In this document: positions 19,001-26,381 of the stretch, piece after piece
Layout: the number at the start of each line of letters is the position of its first letter
Numbering within the stretch: position 1 is the first letter of the stretch
NCBI GenBank assembly: GCA_020072585.1
Contig: JAIQGL010000006.1
Location: forward strand, 1-64,000
Length of the DNA: 64,000 nucleotides
From: Terriglobia bacterium
GTDB lineage: Bacteria > Acidobacteriota > Terriglobia > Terriglobales > Acidobacteriaceae
Direction of reading: 5' to 3'
The notes under the pieces: model-generated
Databases searched by the model: none
What the model saw: only the letters and a program-made list of their open reading frames with translations
Told to the model about the DNA's origin: nothing
Made by a program: the position numbers and the translations under genes

Positions 19001-19188
19001 TCCAGCCCGATGCTCACAAAAGCTGACTGCATGCCTGGCAGCACGCGCGTGACCCGTCCTTTATAGATGGAGCCGGCCAGCGTGTATTCGTTTTCCCGCT
19101 CAAAATAAATTTCTGATAGTTGGTCTTCTTCCACCACCGCCACCTTGGTTTCATGCGGTGTGGAAGAGACAAATAGTTCTTTCGCCAT
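16060..19188 (-). CDS. rng: Ribonuclease E/G family endoribonuclease with ~560-aa insertion in the S1 domain
   Basis: The 1042-residue protein contains a complete RNase G core split by a huge insert. Residues 1-77 form the N-terminal strands and the first half of the S1 domain (GSIYKGRVTRVLPGMQSAFV, DAFLYVSDF). Residues about 78-640 are low-complexity: Glu/Asp-rich blocks, an Arg/His-rich block (about 205-250) and Gly/Arg-rich stretches (RRGRGGRDR, RRGGPPGRRMRGRP). The S1 domain resumes at ISDLLKEGQEILVQIAKEP. The catalytic metal ligands D859 (LVAIDINTG) and D903 (IVIDFIDMDE) and the zinc-link CPTC (961-964) are intact. It would cut single-stranded A/U-rich RNA in mRNA turnover and rRNA maturation. 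The gene lies downstream of rodA and has a long leader. Confidence 0.92.
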   Translation of the reverse strand: MAKELFVSSTPHETKVAVVEEDQLSEIYFERENEYTLAGSIYKGRVTRVLPGMQSAFVSIGLERDAFLYVSDFLLEEDEDADAIGEVVARSRNEAPIIEIRSTEANQRPLEAQEIMPVIEEAGEGDDVAQEISRESASAENGAPQEQEREGARKWRGRRRRGRGGRDRFADRGQNDQSAAGDRGERDKPVEAATEVSGEAGIDEPIAEDRHEPRHEGRHEERHERRPEQRYDRHEPRHDNRRDSRHENRSEQGFDQQRPEPILLPGESISKYQPQSAPSAAAAPQAPVKTESSPRPRPSTEYRLDPSAFSAGSMVLPGESLAKYGKQTQPARSATESAAPKPAIAEPQERGFLQDAESTGPIPRQFEQHFEPQEEAQARVEAPTVFHRREPAPAAPEIIAPPIVTLEDTEPPASEPPEHRFESMNVASVFGPDAVEVEETSAFEETELEDEDQAEAATHLDSSLETPAQDQQTRPPAAGSTQSYAPQARGVMEEEEIEEEESDIPGFEEDSDIGEFEELEEEVLGQSGEPMVPMGSELMEAVRDAHVNERATGKYEAEGLEPEELEQVEEAFGLEEEEAEDGEVEEATAEDLESASAEQRAPATAGYQQRTERRPQDRRGGRRGGPPGRRMRGRPQRHQSSRTLPAISDLLKEGQEILVQIAKEPIAKKGARITSHIALPGRYLVYMPTVHHTGVSRKIASEEERHRLKRIALSERGDAQGGFIVRTAAAGAEEQDLRNDIRFLINLWNEIRGRADTSKAPALIYHDLNLVERILRDQVSGSFSAIWADTEQEYERILRFVSRFQPSLVKRVKLYSKDTPLFEQFNITDEINKALKSKVWLRSGGYIVINQTEALVAIDINTGKYVGKTARLEDTIVKTNIDAIKEIVRQIRLRDLGGIIVIDFIDMDERRNRAKVMQALEEALKADRAPSKVLQFNDFGLVAITRKRVKQSLERTLGQPCPTCQATGMIKSVTTVCNEIYVELRKMARHFEREVMIRVNPEVGKALKGNNARWLLEMEELVKQTVLVKSDPLLHPEQFDIQ

Positions 19189-19626
19189 GGATCTTCTCCG
19201 GTTTCTACCGGCGGCGAGAAGGCGTGGGAGGGTTCAGAAAAAGGTCAGGACACCGGCGTTTGCGACGCTGGAAGACTGGCTGTGAGTGCTCGGAAATTCA
19301 ATCTGATCTTATGCAGGAAATACAAATCGGCTGCGGCGAGTAAACCTCTCCGGCCAACCTCTGCAATCTGCCTATGACTTGTTTGAAAAATCTGTGCACC
19401 TTTGCACTCCGGGTTTGTGGCCACACTGCGGGTCCCCAAACCAGCGCCGTTTTGCGCTTGCTTGGGTAGTTTCCGCGGGGCCGTTCCCTGCCCGGCAATG
19501 CTTTCTGAAACTCTCCGGCTCCCCCTCAGGTCTGCCGGCGCCCTCATTTAACGTCAGGGCGTAACGTTTCAATCTTGAAAAATCTTGTTGCTATCGCGTC
19601 TCTTGACGCGGGTTTCGATTCCTTCA
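19189..19626. other. 438-bp gap upstream of the RNase E/G gene, probable long 5' leader
   Basis: No coding frame here looks protein-like on either strand. The gap is long compared with the close spacing of the genes around it. On the minus strand, the direction of the RNase gene, it contains GC-rich inverted segments (for example GGGGGAGCCGG near 19530 and CCGGGCAGGGAACGGCC near 19490). I could not match it to a known structured RNA. Long untranslated leaders that mediate autoregulation are established for rne of Escherichia coli, so a similar role is conceivable. Confidence 0.4.
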
Positions 19627-20721
19627 TCAGTTCACGAAACGGCGCATCCGAATATTCATCACAATACCCAGCGCCAAAAACATGAACAACACTGACGACC
19701 CACCATAGCTCATCAGCGGCAAAGGAATACCGGTGACGGGCATAAACCCAACCACCATTCCAGCGTTTACCAGGATATGAAATAGCAGGACTGCCACCAC
19801 ACCCATCACCACAAAGCCGCCCGCGCTATCCGGCGCGGTCTGCGCGTTATGGATCAAACGCATCAATACCATGAAGTATAGCAGCAGTAAGGCCACTGCG
19901 CCCACAAAGCCATGCTCTTCTGACCATGCCGCAAAAATGAAGTCAGTATGCGGCTCAGGCAGAAAAGAACCCTGTGTTTGCGTGCCTTTCCTCACACCTT
20001 TACCCCAGATGCCCCCTGATCCCACTGCAATCTTGGATTGCTCAAGTTGATACCCCGTCTTCTGCGAATCGGCCTCAGGATGCAGAAAACTCGTCAAACG
20101 GTCTTTTTGATATGGCTTGAGCCCGTAATGCCAGACTGTCGGCATCAGCACCCCGGCAATCACAAGGATCACAGCCGCGTGGCGGAGTTGTATGCCTCCC
20201 AGGAACAGGCCCATCAGCGCCACTGGAACGTAGGTGAGCGCTGTCCCCAGATCAGGCTGCTTCAGGACCAGCAGCATTGGCACTCCCGCAATCAATCCTG
20301 CCTTAACGACGTCAGAGAGCGAAGCCTCACGGTCACCTTCTCCGCTGAAATACTTTGCCAGCATTAGAATCAGCACCAGTTTGACCCATTCAGAGGGCTG
20401 GAAGTGCTGTCCGCCAGGAAGCTGAATCCATCGCCGTGCTCCCAGATATTTTTTGCCAAAAAAGGTCACCGCCAGCAGCGCAACCAGCGAAGCAATGTAA
20501 AACCAATGGGCATTTTCCAGGAGAATCTGATAGTTGATGAGGCTTACAGTCAGCATCACGGCCAGGCCCGCCATGATCCAATAGACCTGGCGCATATGCG
20601 CGCCGGCAAACTTGGTTCCGTAGGTGGTCGAGTAAATCTCCAGGACGCCAAGCGAGCAGATGATCAGCACAAAAGTGAGCAGCACCCAGTCAAAATCACG
20701 GAAAGAGATAAGCCGCCGCAT
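19627..20721 (-). CDS. rodA: Rod-shape glycosyltransferase RodA (SEDS family)
   Basis: The 364-residue polytopic protein shows about ten hydrophobic helices and SEDS signatures: KPDLGTALTYVP-like (KQPDLGTALTYVPVALMG) near residue 155 and GIPLPLMSYGGSS near residue 338. RodA polymerises peptidoglycan glycan strands with its partner transpeptidase PBP2. Its start codon overlaps the mrdA stop (ATGA), which indicates coupled synthesis of the pair. It is the last gene of the mreB-C-D-mrdA-rodA cluster. Confidence 0.96.
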   Translation of the reverse strand: MRRLISFRDFDWVLLTFVLIICSLGVLEIYSTTYGTKFAGAHMRQVYWIMAGLAVMLTVSLINYQILLENAHWFYIASLVALLAVTFFGKKYLGARRWIQLPGGQHFQPSEWVKLVLILMLAKYFSGEGDREASLSDVVKAGLIAGVPMLLVLKQPDLGTALTYVPVALMGLFLGGIQLRHAAVILVIAGVLMPTVWHYGLKPYQKDRLTSFLHPEADSQKTGYQLEQSKIAVGSGGIWGKGVRKGTQTQGSFLPEPHTDFIFAAWSEEHGFVGAVALLLLYFMVLMRLIHNAQTAPDSAGGFVVMGVVAVLLFHILVNAGMVVGFMPVTGIPLPLMSYGGSSVLFMFLALGIVMNIRMRRFVN

Positions 20722-22838
20722 CAGTCTCCTCCCGCCAGCCCTGCTACCTGCGGTCGGAGGACGGGCTTCCCTGTCTGAGATCTGCCAGCCCGGGTCCTGC
20801 CCAGGTGGACCAGGACGGTGCCACCGTGCAGTTGGTTTTCACTTTGCTCCGCTTCCTGGCTGGAACCGGCATGGACGTCTGCCGCTTCGGCGGCATTGGA
20901 TCCGATGGAGCCAGGCTGGTTCCACACGCCGGCAATGGGCACTGAGCCGGGATCAGCCTTGTCACTGAACAGCATGGGGTTATTGCGGAGCCGCCGCTGC
21001 TTCTCCACGTAGGCCTTTACAATCTGCGCTGTCAGCCGCGCAGCCAGCTTGCCATGCTCACCACCTTCAAACAGCACGGCAACCACGATCTCAGGGTTGC
21101 GACGCGGAGTGACGCCCACGAACCAGCTATTGTCATTGAATTGTTTGGCCGCTCCGCCTTTGCTCTTGCGGAACGCATTGCTTACGACCTGGGCGCTGCC
21201 CGTCTTGCCGGCAAAATCCACTCCCTGAATGTGCGCGCTGGGCGCCGTTCCTCCCGTAGGCATGTCTGGGGATGGAGGATTCACCACGCCCGCCATGGCG
21301 TTGGTGATGGTGATCCAGTTCTGCGGATCGATGGGCACATGCACGACATCTGGCATGGTGGAAGTGGGAGTAGCCACGTTCTTGAACTGTGGCGGCATCT
21401 GCTCAGGGTTCACCACGTGCGGGCGATAAAAAGTTCCACCCATGGTGATTCCGCCGATGGTCCGCGCCAACTGAATTGGGCTTACCGTTACCGCGCCCTG
21501 TCCGATGCCCACTGAAATGACCTCGCCGGCATACCACTTCTGCCGGAACGTCTTCATCTTCCATTCTTCTGAGGGCATCACCCCGCTGACTTCGTTCGGC
21601 AGGTCGATGCCGGTTTTCTTGCTCAATCCCATCGCCGTCGCCCATTTAGCGATCTTCTCAATACCCAGGCGCTCGGCCAGGGTATAGAAGAAAACATCGC
21701 AGGACTGGTAAATTCCTTTGCTGATATCCACGGGACCATGAACGCGATGCTCGCCTTTTACCCAGCAATTGAAATAGCGGCCGTAAAAAACGCCTCCACC
21801 GGCGCAGTTCACGTGCAGGTTCTGCGCCACGCCTTCCTGTAGACCCGCCACGGACATTATGATCTTGAACACTGAGCCCGGCGCCAGCTGCGCCTGGATT
21901 GCTTTGTTAAAAAGCGGATGGTCGGGATCTTCCACCAGCCGCGTCCACTCTTTCGCTGAGATGCGCACGGCAAAATCGTTTGGATCAAACGTGGGACGGC
22001 TCACCATGGCCAGAATCTCGCCATTGCGCGGGTCCATGGCCACCACCGCGCCGTTCTTGCCTTCCATCGCCTGCTCGGCGGCTTTTTGAATATCGATGTC
22101 GACCGTGAGCTTGAGTTTTTGTCCAGGCACAGCGGGGATGTTCGCATTCGGGGGCCGCCCCACTTCCTTGCCTTTGCTGTTGACCAGCACGCGGCGCGAT
22201 CCGTCCTTGCCCATCAGCAGATCGTTGTATTGCAGTTCCACACCGGACTGGCCCACAATGTCGCCGCGCTCATAGAGCTCAAACTTCGGCGAGTTAAGCA
22301 TGTCTTCACTGACTTCACCCACGTAGCCGATCAGGTGCGCCATGAATCCGTCTCTGGGATACAGGCGGCGATGGATCATCAGCGTTTCCAGCTCGGGAAA
22401 ATCGTCACGATGCGATTCAATGAAGGCCCGCTCGTCTGGGGTGATGTCGTCCTTGATGATGATGGGTTCGAACGCCGGCTTGTGCGCGAGTTGATAGCGG
22501 CGGATCTTTTCGACCACTTCTTCTCTCGAAATGTGCAGGCCGTCCGCGATCTTCTCCGCATCGGCATTCAGGTCGCGCATCTGGTCGCGCAGCAGCAGCG
22601 CGGAGAATGACGGATAGTTGTCGACGATCAGCTGCCCATCGCGATCATAGATCTTCCCGCGTGGCGCAAGAATTGGCACCTGGCGAATGCGGTTCTGTTC
22701 TGAGCGTGTCGCATACTCGTCACTCTTGCGGACCTGGAGGGTCCACAATCCGTAAGCCAGCACAATGAACACTGCCAGAATGACGTACTGGACGACTGAG
22801 AATTTTGTTTGCGGGATTTTTTCGTCGCGACCGGGCAT
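20721..22838 (-). CDS. mrdA: Penicillin-binding protein 2, peptidoglycan transpeptidase
   Basis: Start at 22838 (MPGRDEKIPQTKFS) is chosen because the single N-terminal transmembrane helix (VVQYVILAVFIVLAYGLWTL) follows at the usual distance; the upstream frame runs through a repeat. The 705-residue protein has a class B PBP dimerisation domain (about 50-230) and a transpeptidase domain (about 260-620). Its motifs are SVFK (active-site serine in APGSVFKII), SCD (YQSCDVFFY) and KTG (FAGKTGSAQV). It cross-links peptidoglycan during elongation. The last 90 residues are polar low-complexity sequence not typical of the family. It overlaps rodA by one base in an ATGA junction. Confidence 0.95.
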   Translation of the reverse strand: MPGRDEKIPQTKFSVVQYVILAVFIVLAYGLWTLQVRKSDEYATRSEQNRIRQVPILAPRGKIYDRDGQLIVDNYPSFSALLLRDQMRDLNADAEKIADGLHISREEVVEKIRRYQLAHKPAFEPIIIKDDITPDERAFIESHRDDFPELETLMIHRRLYPRDGFMAHLIGYVGEVSEDMLNSPKFELYERGDIVGQSGVELQYNDLLMGKDGSRRVLVNSKGKEVGRPPNANIPAVPGQKLKLTVDIDIQKAAEQAMEGKNGAVVAMDPRNGEILAMVSRPTFDPNDFAVRISAKEWTRLVEDPDHPLFNKAIQAQLAPGSVFKIIMSVAGLQEGVAQNLHVNCAGGGVFYGRYFNCWVKGEHRVHGPVDISKGIYQSCDVFFYTLAERLGIEKIAKWATAMGLSKKTGIDLPNEVSGVMPSEEWKMKTFRQKWYAGEVISVGIGQGAVTVSPIQLARTIGGITMGGTFYRPHVVNPEQMPPQFKNVATPTSTMPDVVHVPIDPQNWITITNAMAGVVNPPSPDMPTGGTAPSAHIQGVDFAGKTGSAQVVSNAFRKSKGGAAKQFNDNSWFVGVTPRRNPEIVVAVLFEGGEHGKLAARLTAQIVKAYVEKQRRLRNNPMLFSDKADPGSVPIAGVWNQPGSIGSNAAEAADVHAGSSQEAEQSENQLHGGTVLVHLGRTRAGRSQTGKPVLRPQVAGLAGGD

Positions 22839-22990
22839 ACCTGTTACGGCCCATTGCTTGCGCAATCGACCGGACCCACTTCCTTTGTTTGGGACCCTAT
22901 TAGAGTACCGCAGTTTTACCCCTGATGGCGTAGGACAAAGACCTGAATAATAGTTACTGAAGGAGTAATCATGTTTCCTTGCGGTAACGG

Positions 22991-23124
22991 GCGGTTTGGA
23001 GCCCAGCGACAGAGTCAGCAGAAAAGCGGTGAGGCCCGTTTGGCGCCGAACCGCAAGTATCACGAGCGGAAGACTGAAGGCTTGGAGCCATGCACTCTGG
23101 CGGTTTGGAGCGCAGCGACAGAAT
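22991..23124 (+). repeat. Family A repeat between mreD and mrdA
   Basis: The GCGGTTTGGAGCSCAGCGACAGA core occurs twice (22991 and about 23100). Between them lies GCGGTGAGGCCCGTTTGGCG then CCGAACCGC, the second family core. The copy fills the gap between two cell-shape genes and is antisense to both. Confidence 0.8.
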
Positions 23125-23126
23125 AG

Positions 23127-23645
23127 TTAATTTCGTAACTTCAGCTTATCCAGTAGCGCAAACAGCACAACCGCGGCCAGTCCATTGACAAATGCTGAAA
23201 GCAGCGTGTGGCCCCAGATCCAGGCCTCGCTCCCGCCTACCAGTTGCAGGCTGATCGCCATATAGACAAAACGATGGATCAGGACAAAAGCAAAGGTCAT
23301 CAGGAAGCGCGATCCAGGGTTGTCCACGTCCACTTTCACGCCCAAGGACGATCCCAGATAGCCCACAATCGTCTTGGCAATGCCAAAAAGCCCGATGGGG
23401 TGTCCAGTCCAGGCGTCTTGCAGGCTGCCAATCAGCGCGCCTGTGATCATGCCGGGAACCGGGCGGCGCCGCGCGACGGCAAAAAAGATCGTTACCAGCA
23501 GCGGCAAATCCAGGACGGTCAGGAACCGTATGCGCAGAAACACCTGGAGAAAGATGGCCGCCACAGGAATGCCGATTGAAACCGGCCAGCTAAACCGATG
23601 TACCTCAATCTCTTCGCGAGAGGTCAATGAGACGCTGGAATGCAT
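23127..23645 (-). CDS. mreD: Rod-shape-determining protein MreD
   Basis: The 172-residue protein is almost entirely hydrophobic, with about five transmembrane helices (for example IGIPVAAIFLQVFLRI, LPLLVTIFFAV, FGIAKTIVGYLGSSLGV). That is the usual topology and length of MreD. The segment ALIGSLQDAWTGHPIGLFG matches the conserved G-x-x-x-D region of the family. It sits two bases after the mreC stop and is followed by a repeat and mrdA. MreD is an inner-membrane part of the elongasome together with MreC, RodA and PBP2. Confidence 0.92.
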   Translation of the reverse strand: MHSSVSLTSREEIEVHRFSWPVSIGIPVAAIFLQVFLRIRFLTVLDLPLLVTIFFAVARRRPVPGMITGALIGSLQDAWTGHPIGLFGIAKTIVGYLGSSLGVKVDVDNPGSRFLMTFAFVLIHRFVYMAISLQLVGGSEAWIWGHTLLSAFVNGLAAVVLFALLDKLKLRN

Positions 23646-23647
23646 CG

Positions 23648-25042
23648 CTATGGCCTCTCCGGGGTGGGCGTTGGCGTTGCACCCGGCGGCTCGGATGCAG
23701 GCTGGTTAGACGCTTTCGGCGCCGTCGGTTCTGTGGGAGTGGCAGATGGGGCCTTGGGCTTCTTTGGTTTGGCCGGTGTAGGGGTAGCGGTAGCAGCTCC
23801 GTTAGCTCCCGATGGAACCGTAGATTGTCCTGTGGTTTGTCCGGAACTTGCGGGCTTGCTGGCTGCCGGGTCCGCTTTCATCGGGGCCGTTGGAGTTGCG
23901 GTTCCGCCAGCCGCGGCAGGCTGTTTGGCTGAAGCCCCCGTGCCAGCAGGCTTCTGCTCCACCGCGCCGTTTGAAGGTTGGTTCGGTTTAGCAGGCGTGG
24001 GCAAGGGGGATGCCTTAGGCGCACCCGTTGGCATTGTGCCAGTTGGGGTTGTGCCAGTCGGGGTTGAACCAAGTGAGGTGCCACCCGAAGTCTTTGCCGC
24101 ATTCGCATCCTGCTTGGGAATACTGGGCAGTCTTTGCGCCAGAATATCCGCGGCCCGCATCGGCGCCGAGCCTCCTGCAACCGGAGAAATCTCTTCCACC
24201 GTCTTCGTCACCACCAGGACCTCTTCCAACCGTCTGAGGTCGGCGGACGGCTTGATCTTGATCGCCAGGAAAGGATCGTTGTCCCGGTCAGGCGTGGCGC
24301 TGACCACGGTGCCTACCGAAAAGCCCTTGGGATAAATGCGGTCGCCGCCGCTGGTAATCACATGGTCACCGGCTTCAATCTGCTCGTCTGACATGATGTC
24401 GGTGATCTGCAATTCTCCCAGGCTGGTGCCTCTTATAATGCCCTGCAAACGGGAGTGCTCCAGAATCACGCCGGCACCGCTGTCATGGTCATTGATCAGC
24501 AAAACCTGTGAACTCAGCGGGAAAACGTCTTTGACCTTGCCGACAATTCCGTCAGGGGTTATCACCGCCATGTCCTGCTTGATTCCGTCATGTGCGCCCT
24601 TATCAATAATGATGACGCGGGATTGCTCGGTCCCGCTGGTGCCAATCACCTGCGCTGCAACGGTCTTGGAGATGAATTTTTCCTTGAAGTCCAGCAAGGC
24701 CTGCAAGCGTCTGGCCTGGTCGGCATCCTGTTTGAGCCGCACCTGCTCCATCTGCAAACGCGCCACCTCATCCTGCAGCTCACGGTTCTTCCTGCGGACA
24801 CCGCGCAAATCAGCGTAATTGTGCCAGCCATCACGGAAGAAATGTCCGGTGGAGACAAACATCTTCTCAACAGGAGTGAAAGCGGTGATGGTCCACACGC
24901 GAATCAATCGCGTCCCGCTCCCTGTATTCCCGGCCTTTGCGCCTTCCGGACGCTTCACCTGCGTGGCCAGGGCAATAACCTGTATGAAAAGAACCAACAT
25001 CAGCACGAGCGGGTTCTTGTAACGGGCAAAGAAATTTTCCAT
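23648..25042 (-). CDS. mreC: Rod-shape-determining protein MreC with long Pro/Thr/Ala tail
   Basis: The 464-residue protein has an N-terminal transmembrane helix (about 11-30, PLVLMLVLFIQVIALAT), a coiled coil (about 75-115) and the two beta-barrel MreC domains (about 120-285, including IIDKGAHDGIKQDMAVI and GDHVITSGGDRIYPKGF). Residues about 310-464 form a Pro/Thr/Ala/Gly-rich tail containing degenerate TPTGTTPTGTMPTG repeats. Typical MreC ends near residue 280-330. The tail would lie in the periplasm and could act as a cell-wall-spanning or tethering linker. MreC bridges MreB to PBP2. It is 105 bp downstream of mreB. Confidence 0.94.
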   Translation of the reverse strand: MENFFARYKNPLVLMLVLFIQVIALATQVKRPEGAKAGNTGSGTRLIRVWTITAFTPVEKMFVSTGHFFRDGWHNYADLRGVRRKNRELQDEVARLQMEQVRLKQDADQARRLQALLDFKEKFISKTVAAQVIGTSGTEQSRVIIIDKGAHDGIKQDMAVITPDGIVGKVKDVFPLSSQVLLINDHDSGAGVILEHSRLQGIIRGTSLGELQITDIMSDEQIEAGDHVITSGGDRIYPKGFSVGTVVSATPDRDNDPFLAIKIKPSADLRRLEEVLVVTKTVEEISPVAGGSAPMRAADILAQRLPSIPKQDANAAKTSGGTSLGSTPTGTTPTGTMPTGAPKASPLPTPAKPNQPSNGAVEQKPAGTGASAKQPAAAGGTATPTAPMKADPAASKPASSGQTTGQSTVPSGANGAATATPTPAKPKKPKAPSATPTEPTAPKASNQPASEPPGATPTPTPERP

Positions 25043-25147
25043 GACCTGCGCTAAAGGAGGGCCAGAAGAGGCGGATTTACCAGGTCCGTCCCCGGTTTTC
25101 TGAATTAAAGATTCACTGAATCAAGGCCTTCTATCTGATCAAAGCCT

Positions 25148-26212
25148 TTACTCAATCGAAATCTTTCTCAGGAGTTTGAAATCGCTGAGCATTTTTCCCG
25201 TGCCCAGCACCACGCTGGCCAGGGGATCGTCGGCAATGGAAACCGGCAACCCGGTTTCTTCACGGATTCTCTTGTCCAGGTTCTTGAGCAGCGCGCCGCC
25301 GCCTGTAAGAACAATACCGCGATCGCTGATGTCCGCGCTCAACTCCGGCGGCGTACGTTCCAGGGCAACGCGGATCGCGTTCATAATGGTGCTGATGCAC
25401 TCGCTCAGGGCCTCGCGGATCTCGCTGTCATCGATGGTGATGGTCTTGGGCACGCCTTCAATCAGGTTGCGGCCTTTGATCTCCATGGTCAGCGGCTTGT
25501 CCAGCGGATACGCCGAGCCTATCTCAATCTTGATGGTTTCCGCGGTGCGCTCGCCGATGAGCAGATTGTATTTGCGCTTCAGGTAATTCATGATGGCTTC
25601 ATCCATCTGATTGCCGGCCATGCGCACGGAGCGTGAATAAACGATACCGCTCAGCGAAATCACGGCGATGTCCGTGGTGCCGCCGCCTATATCCACCACC
25701 ATGTTGCCGCTGGGTTCAGTGATGGGCAATCCGGCGCCGATGGCCGCCACCATCGCCTGCTCCACCAGATGGACCTCGCTTGCCTTGGCTCGGTAGGCTG
25801 AGTCCATCACGGCTCGTTTTTCCACCTGCGTGATTTCTGAAGGCACGCCGATCACGATGCGCGGATGCACCAGCATCTTGCGGTTGTGCGCCTTCTGAAT
25901 AAAATAATTCAACATTTTTTCCGTGACCTTGAAGTCGGCGATCACACCGTCCTTCATCGGCTTGATGGCCACGATGTTTCCCGGCGTACGGCCCAGCATC
26001 TCTTTCGCTTCCTTACCCACGGCCTCTACTTCCCCGGTATTTTTGTTGATGGCAACGATGGATGGCTCGTTGACCACGATGCCCTTGCCCTTGGCGTAGA
26101 CCAGCGTGTTGGCCGTTCCCAGGTCGATTGCGAGATCGCTGGAAAACATGCTGAAGAGCGAGCGCAAATTATGAATGCGCGAATTCTCTGACTTGAAACC
26201 GTTTTTCGACAT
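25148..26212 (-). CDS. mreB: Rod-shape-determining actin homologue MreB
   Basis: The 354-residue protein contains all MreB nucleotide-site motifs: [19 protein letters not shown] (phosphate 1), [16 protein letters not shown] (phosphate 2) and [15 protein letters not shown] (adenosine). It polymerises beneath the membrane and directs lateral wall synthesis. The annotated start gives about 20 extra residues before the usual [11 protein letters not shown] start; either is possible since neither has a strong ribosome-binding site. A perfect 12-bp tandem repeat lies 21 bp upstream and may be regulatory. It is the first gene of the mreB-C-D-mrdA-rodA cluster. Confidence 0.97.
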   Translation of the reverse strand: MSKNGFKSENSRIHNLRSLFSMFSSDLAIDLGTANTLVYAKGKGIVVNEPSIVAINKNTGEVEAVGKEAKEMLGRTPGNIVAIKPMKDGVIADFKVTEKMLNYFIQKAHNRKMLVHPRIVIGVPSEITQVEKRAVMDSAYRAKASEVHLVEQAMVAAIGAGLPITEPSGNMVVDIGGGTTDIAVISLSGIVYSRSVRMAGNQMDEAIMNYLKRKYNLLIGERTAETIKIEIGSAYPLDKPLTMEIKGRNLIEGVPKTITIDDSEIREALSECISTIMNAIRVALERTPPELSADISDRGIVLTGGGALLKNLDKRIREETGLPVSIADDPLASVVLGTGKMLSDFKLLRKISIE

Positions 26213-26232
26213 ACCAAATTCTTTCTGTCTTT

Positions 26233-26256
26233 GTTGTTAACTTCGTTGTTAACTTC
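26233..26256. promoter_or_regulatory. Perfect tandem 12-mer upstream of mreB
   Basis: GTTGTTAACTTC is repeated twice without a gap. Each unit contains the palindrome GTTAAC, giving two GTTAAC boxes 12 bp apart just upstream of the mreB start. Such spacing (about one helical turn) suits a dimeric DNA-binding protein. No regulator is identified. Confidence 0.4.
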
Positions 26257-26381
26257 GGCAAAAACCTGGCCACCTTTAGGCAACGGACGAATCCATTCCT
26301 GAAGTCTCACGCTTTCTTGCTGAATCTGTTCCGGGGAACTACCACTGTGAAACAAAAAACAACATCAAGCAATAGGTGATT

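Noticed and set aside
19245-19547. 100-codon minus-strand frame in the rng leader
   Set aside because: No ribosome-binding site and no protein-like periodicity; several overlapping frames are equally open.
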